From Gammaproteobacteria bacterium (lineage in GTDB: Bacteria > Pseudomonadota > Gammaproteobacteria > Steroidobacterales > Steroidobacteraceae): a DNA stretch of 37,606 bases. The position numbers and the translations under genes were made by a program. The notes below the pieces were generated by a model, which saw nothing but the letters and a program-made list of their open reading frames with translations, had not been told where the DNA came from and searched no databases. Each line of letters opens with the position of its first letter. Within the stretch, counting starts at the first letter, position 1. The DNA lies in the NCBI GenBank assembly GCA_012026925.1, contig VEPJ01000085.1, positions 1 to 37,606 on the forward strand. Direction: 5' to 3'. This document shows positions 35,572 through 37,606 of the stretch, in pieces.

Positions 35572-36468
35572 TCACTGGCGGACGTCGCGCTTCATGTTGA
35601 CCGTCACGGTCGAACGACGCGCCGTGAAGTGGCGCGGATAGTCGGCCCCCATGCTGCAGCCTTCACCGGCGACGCTGCCGTAGCCGGGGTCCCACGGCAT
35701 TACGACGCTGACCGAGCCCGGGTGCACGTCGATCTTCGGCATGACGGGCGGCGTGGCCCGGCCGCGCTCGGCCCCGAGCATCTCCGCGAGGCCGCCGTGG
35801 CGCGCATGACTCTCGGCGAGGTCCTCGAGCGTCAGCAGCGTCGGCGGGACCACCTTGATCTCCCCGCGCTCGATCGCCTGCGCGACCCCTGCGACGTTGA
35901 TCCACGCGTGCTCGGTGAGTTCGGACAGATCCGCGCTTGCGTCCTGTCCCGGCGGCACAGGAGCGACGAAAAACCGCGTGTCGAACCGCTTCGGCTCGAG
36001 CGACGGCGTGATCCAGTGCGACCAGTACACGAGCTGGTCGACGTCGAGGCGCAGGTCCTCGTCTTCGAGCATGCGAGCGAGGGCGCTGGCATCGGCGGTG
36101 ATGTCCGCGCGACGCGACCTGAGTCGTTCGACCTGCGCCGGGTCCGCCGGTGCACCGGATGACTGCACGGCGAGCAGCACCCCGGCTTCCTCGAATGCCT
36201 CACGGCACGCAGCCACGTGCAGGCCGATCGCAGTGGCGGGGTCGAGCGATTCGCCTCGCGGCGTCTTCAGCTGCACGGCCTGCTGCATGGCGCGATCGGC
36301 CCGTGCGCGCGCGAGCGCTCCGGGCGAACTGTCGGCCGGGTCGAGGCGTCCGCCGGGGAAGACCCACATGCCGCCCATGAACGCGACCGCCGAGGCCCGA
36401 CGCATCATGAGGACCTCGAGCCCGGCGGGCTGCTCCCGCAGCAGCAGTACGGTCGCCGCCGGGTGCAT
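35572..36468 (-). CDS. NUDIX hydrolase with long insertion in the NUDIX box (NUDT19-like architecture)
   Basis: ATG at 36468: MHPAATVLLLREQPAGLEVLMMRRASAVAFMGGMWVFPGGRLDPAD...(insertion)...GLHVAACREAFEEAGVLL. Confidence 0.87.
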   Translation of the reverse strand: MHPAATVLLLREQPAGLEVLMMRRASAVAFMGGMWVFPGGRLDPADSSPGALARARADRAMQQAVQLKTPRGESLDPATAIGLHVAACREAFEEAGVLLAVQSSGAPADPAQVERLRSRRADITADASALARMLEDEDLRLDVDQLVYWSHWITPSLEPKRFDTRFFVAPVPPGQDASADLSELTEHAWINVAGVAQAIERGEIKVVPPTLLTLEDLAESHARHGGLAEMLGAERGRATPPVMPKIDVHPGSVSVVMPWDPGYGSVAGEGCSMGADYPRHFTARRSTVTVNMKRDVRQ

Positions 36469-37478
36469 CAGACGAGCTTCACGAGCTGCTTGCCGAAATT
36501 CTTCCCGGCCAGCATGCCGATGAAGGCTTCGGGCGCGGCCGCGAGCCCTTCCGCCACGGTCTCGCGGTACTTGATCCGTCCGCTCGCGACGCCCGCGGCG
36601 AGCTCCTGCAGGGCCTGTGGCCAGACGTCGAGGTGCTCGCTCACGATGAAGCCCTGCATGCGCAGGCGCATCACGAGCAGGTTGCGGACGTTGTGGATCG
36701 GGATGTCCTCGCCGTTGTAACCGGCGATCAGGCCGCACAGCGCGATGCGGCCGAAGGGGTTCATGTTCGCGATTGCGCCATCGAGGCAGACGCCTCCGAC
36801 GTTTTCGAACACGCAGTCGACGCCGTTCGGTGCGGCGGCGCGGATCGCGCGAGCCATGGACCTGGGATCGGTGTGCTGCCGGTGATCGATGCACGCGTCG
36901 AAGCCGAGTCCGGCCGTGACGTATTCGCACTTCTCCCGACCGCCGGCGATGCCGAGCGCGCGGCAGCCCGCGAGCTTCGCGAGTTGGCCGACGACGCTAC
37001 CGACCGCGCCGCTCGCCGCCGACACGAGCACCGTCTCGCCCGGCTTCGGCTCGCAGATGCGGTTGATGCCGTACCAGGCCGTGACGCCCGGCATGCCGAC
37101 CGAGCCCAGGTACGCCGACATGGGAATCGCGCGGGTGTCGACTTTCATGAGCCCGCGCCCATCCGAGAGGCCGTACTCAGTCCAGCCGAGCGGTCCGACC
37201 ACGGTGTCGCCGGCGGCGAACCTCGGGTTGCGGGACTGCTCGACGATGCCGACCGTGCCGCCGATCATGGTCTCGCCGAGCTTCTGTGGCTCCGCGTAGG
37301 AGCGCATGTCCATCATTCGGCTGCGCATGTACGGATCGAGCGACAGGTAGTGCACGCGCACCAGCACCTGGCCGTCGGCGGGTTCCGGGACCGGGACGGT
37401 CTCCAGGCGGAAATTGTCGGGCGTGACTGGCCCGGTCGGACGGCTCGCGAGCACGACGCGCTGGCAGGTTGCTGTCAT
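36468..37478 (-). CDS. NADP-dependent MDR-family oxidoreductase (CurA / LTB4 dehydrogenase-like)
   Basis: 337 aa from ATG 37478; VRVHYLSLDPYMRSRMMD, GTVGIVEQSRNPRFAAGDTVVG, GVTAWYGINRICEPKPGETVLVSAASGAVGSVVGQLAKLAGCRALGIAGG. ATGA overlap with the downstream NUDIX gene. Confidence 0.92.
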   Translation of the reverse strand: MTATCQRVVLASRPTGPVTPDNFRLETVPVPEPADGQVLVRVHYLSLDPYMRSRMMDMRSYAEPQKLGETMIGGTVGIVEQSRNPRFAAGDTVVGPLGWTEYGLSDGRGLMKVDTRAIPMSAYLGSVGMPGVTAWYGINRICEPKPGETVLVSAASGAVGSVVGQLAKLAGCRALGIAGGREKCEYVTAGLGFDACIDHRQHTDPRSMARAIRAAAPNGVDCVFENVGGVCLDGAIANMNPFGRIALCGLIAGYNGEDIPIHNVRNLLVMRLRMQGFIVSEHLDVWPQALQELAAGVASGRIKYRETVAEGLAAAPEAFIGMLAGKNFGKQLVKLV

Positions 37479-37553
37479 GGAATCACCTTGGGCGATGGGA
37501 CGGGCAGGTAGACGCGCCAGAATTGCGCCGCTCCAGGAGCCCGTATCGGTGGG

Positions 37554-37606
37554 TGGTCGGGATGAGAGGATTTGAACCTCCGACACCTACGTCCCGAACG
37601 TAGTGC
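37554..37606 (-). tRNA. tRNA-Pro(CGG), 3' portion including CCA (truncated by window edge)
   Basis: Reverse complement GCACTACGTTCGGGACGTAGGTGTCGGAGGTTCAAATCCTCTCATCCCGACCA: anticodon loop TTCGGGA (CGG), T-arm GGAGGTTCAAATCCTCT, encoded CCA. Confidence 0.92.

Noticed and set aside
1-37606. CRISPR arrays, prophage, transposase or integrase genes, toxin-antitoxin or defence systems
   Set aside because: No direct-repeat/spacer arrays and no ORF with such motifs recognised. The tRNA-Pro at the right edge is truncated and gives no evidence of an island junction.

Overview
High-GC, gene-dense proteobacterial chromosomal segment. There is no CRISPR array, transposase, integrase or phage gene. Left to right it holds: (1) the 5' end of NADP-isocitrate dehydrogenase (icd, minus strand, cut by the window edge). 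(2) A copper/silver efflux operon: a small Cys-rich protein, a TolC-like OMF, a CusB-like lipoprotein adaptor, a CusA-like RND pump, and a CopA-type P-ATPase with an unusual N-terminus. (3) Agmatine deiminase and a two-domain polyphosphate:AMP phosphotransferase. (4) A TonB-dependent receptor divergent from a PlpD-like patatin/beta-barrel protein. (5) Small housekeeping-type genes: a kinase-like protein, an ICMT-like methyltransferase, MarC, SRPBCC and SYLF proteins. (6) A coupled operon of a tandem NTF2-like protein, a GatC/AtzG-like small protein and an amidase-signature enzyme. (7) A probable uncharacterised CoA-ester catabolic cluster: MaoC, acyl-CoA dehydrogenase, two CaiB/BaiF CoA-transferases, a divergent third CaiB/BaiF, an amidohydrolase-2 protein and a TonB-dependent receptor. 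(8) PEP carboxylase, a histone-H1-like Lys/Ala-rich protein, a NUDIX hydrolase, a CurA-like NADP oxidoreductase and a partial tRNA-Pro(CGG). The observations most worth a second look are the exact 17-residue-period CCH repeat on the CopA N-terminus, the CoA-transferase cluster (bbsEFGH-like logic) with a CATTGCGG-type motif in two of its promoter regions, an amidohydrolase lacking the HxH motif, a ~160-bp intergenic palindromic element with 29-bp perfect arms, a GGGGACAGTCCCC double palindrome, and the amidase/GatC-like/NTF2 operon. Function calls rest on reading translated motifs; no database search was run.
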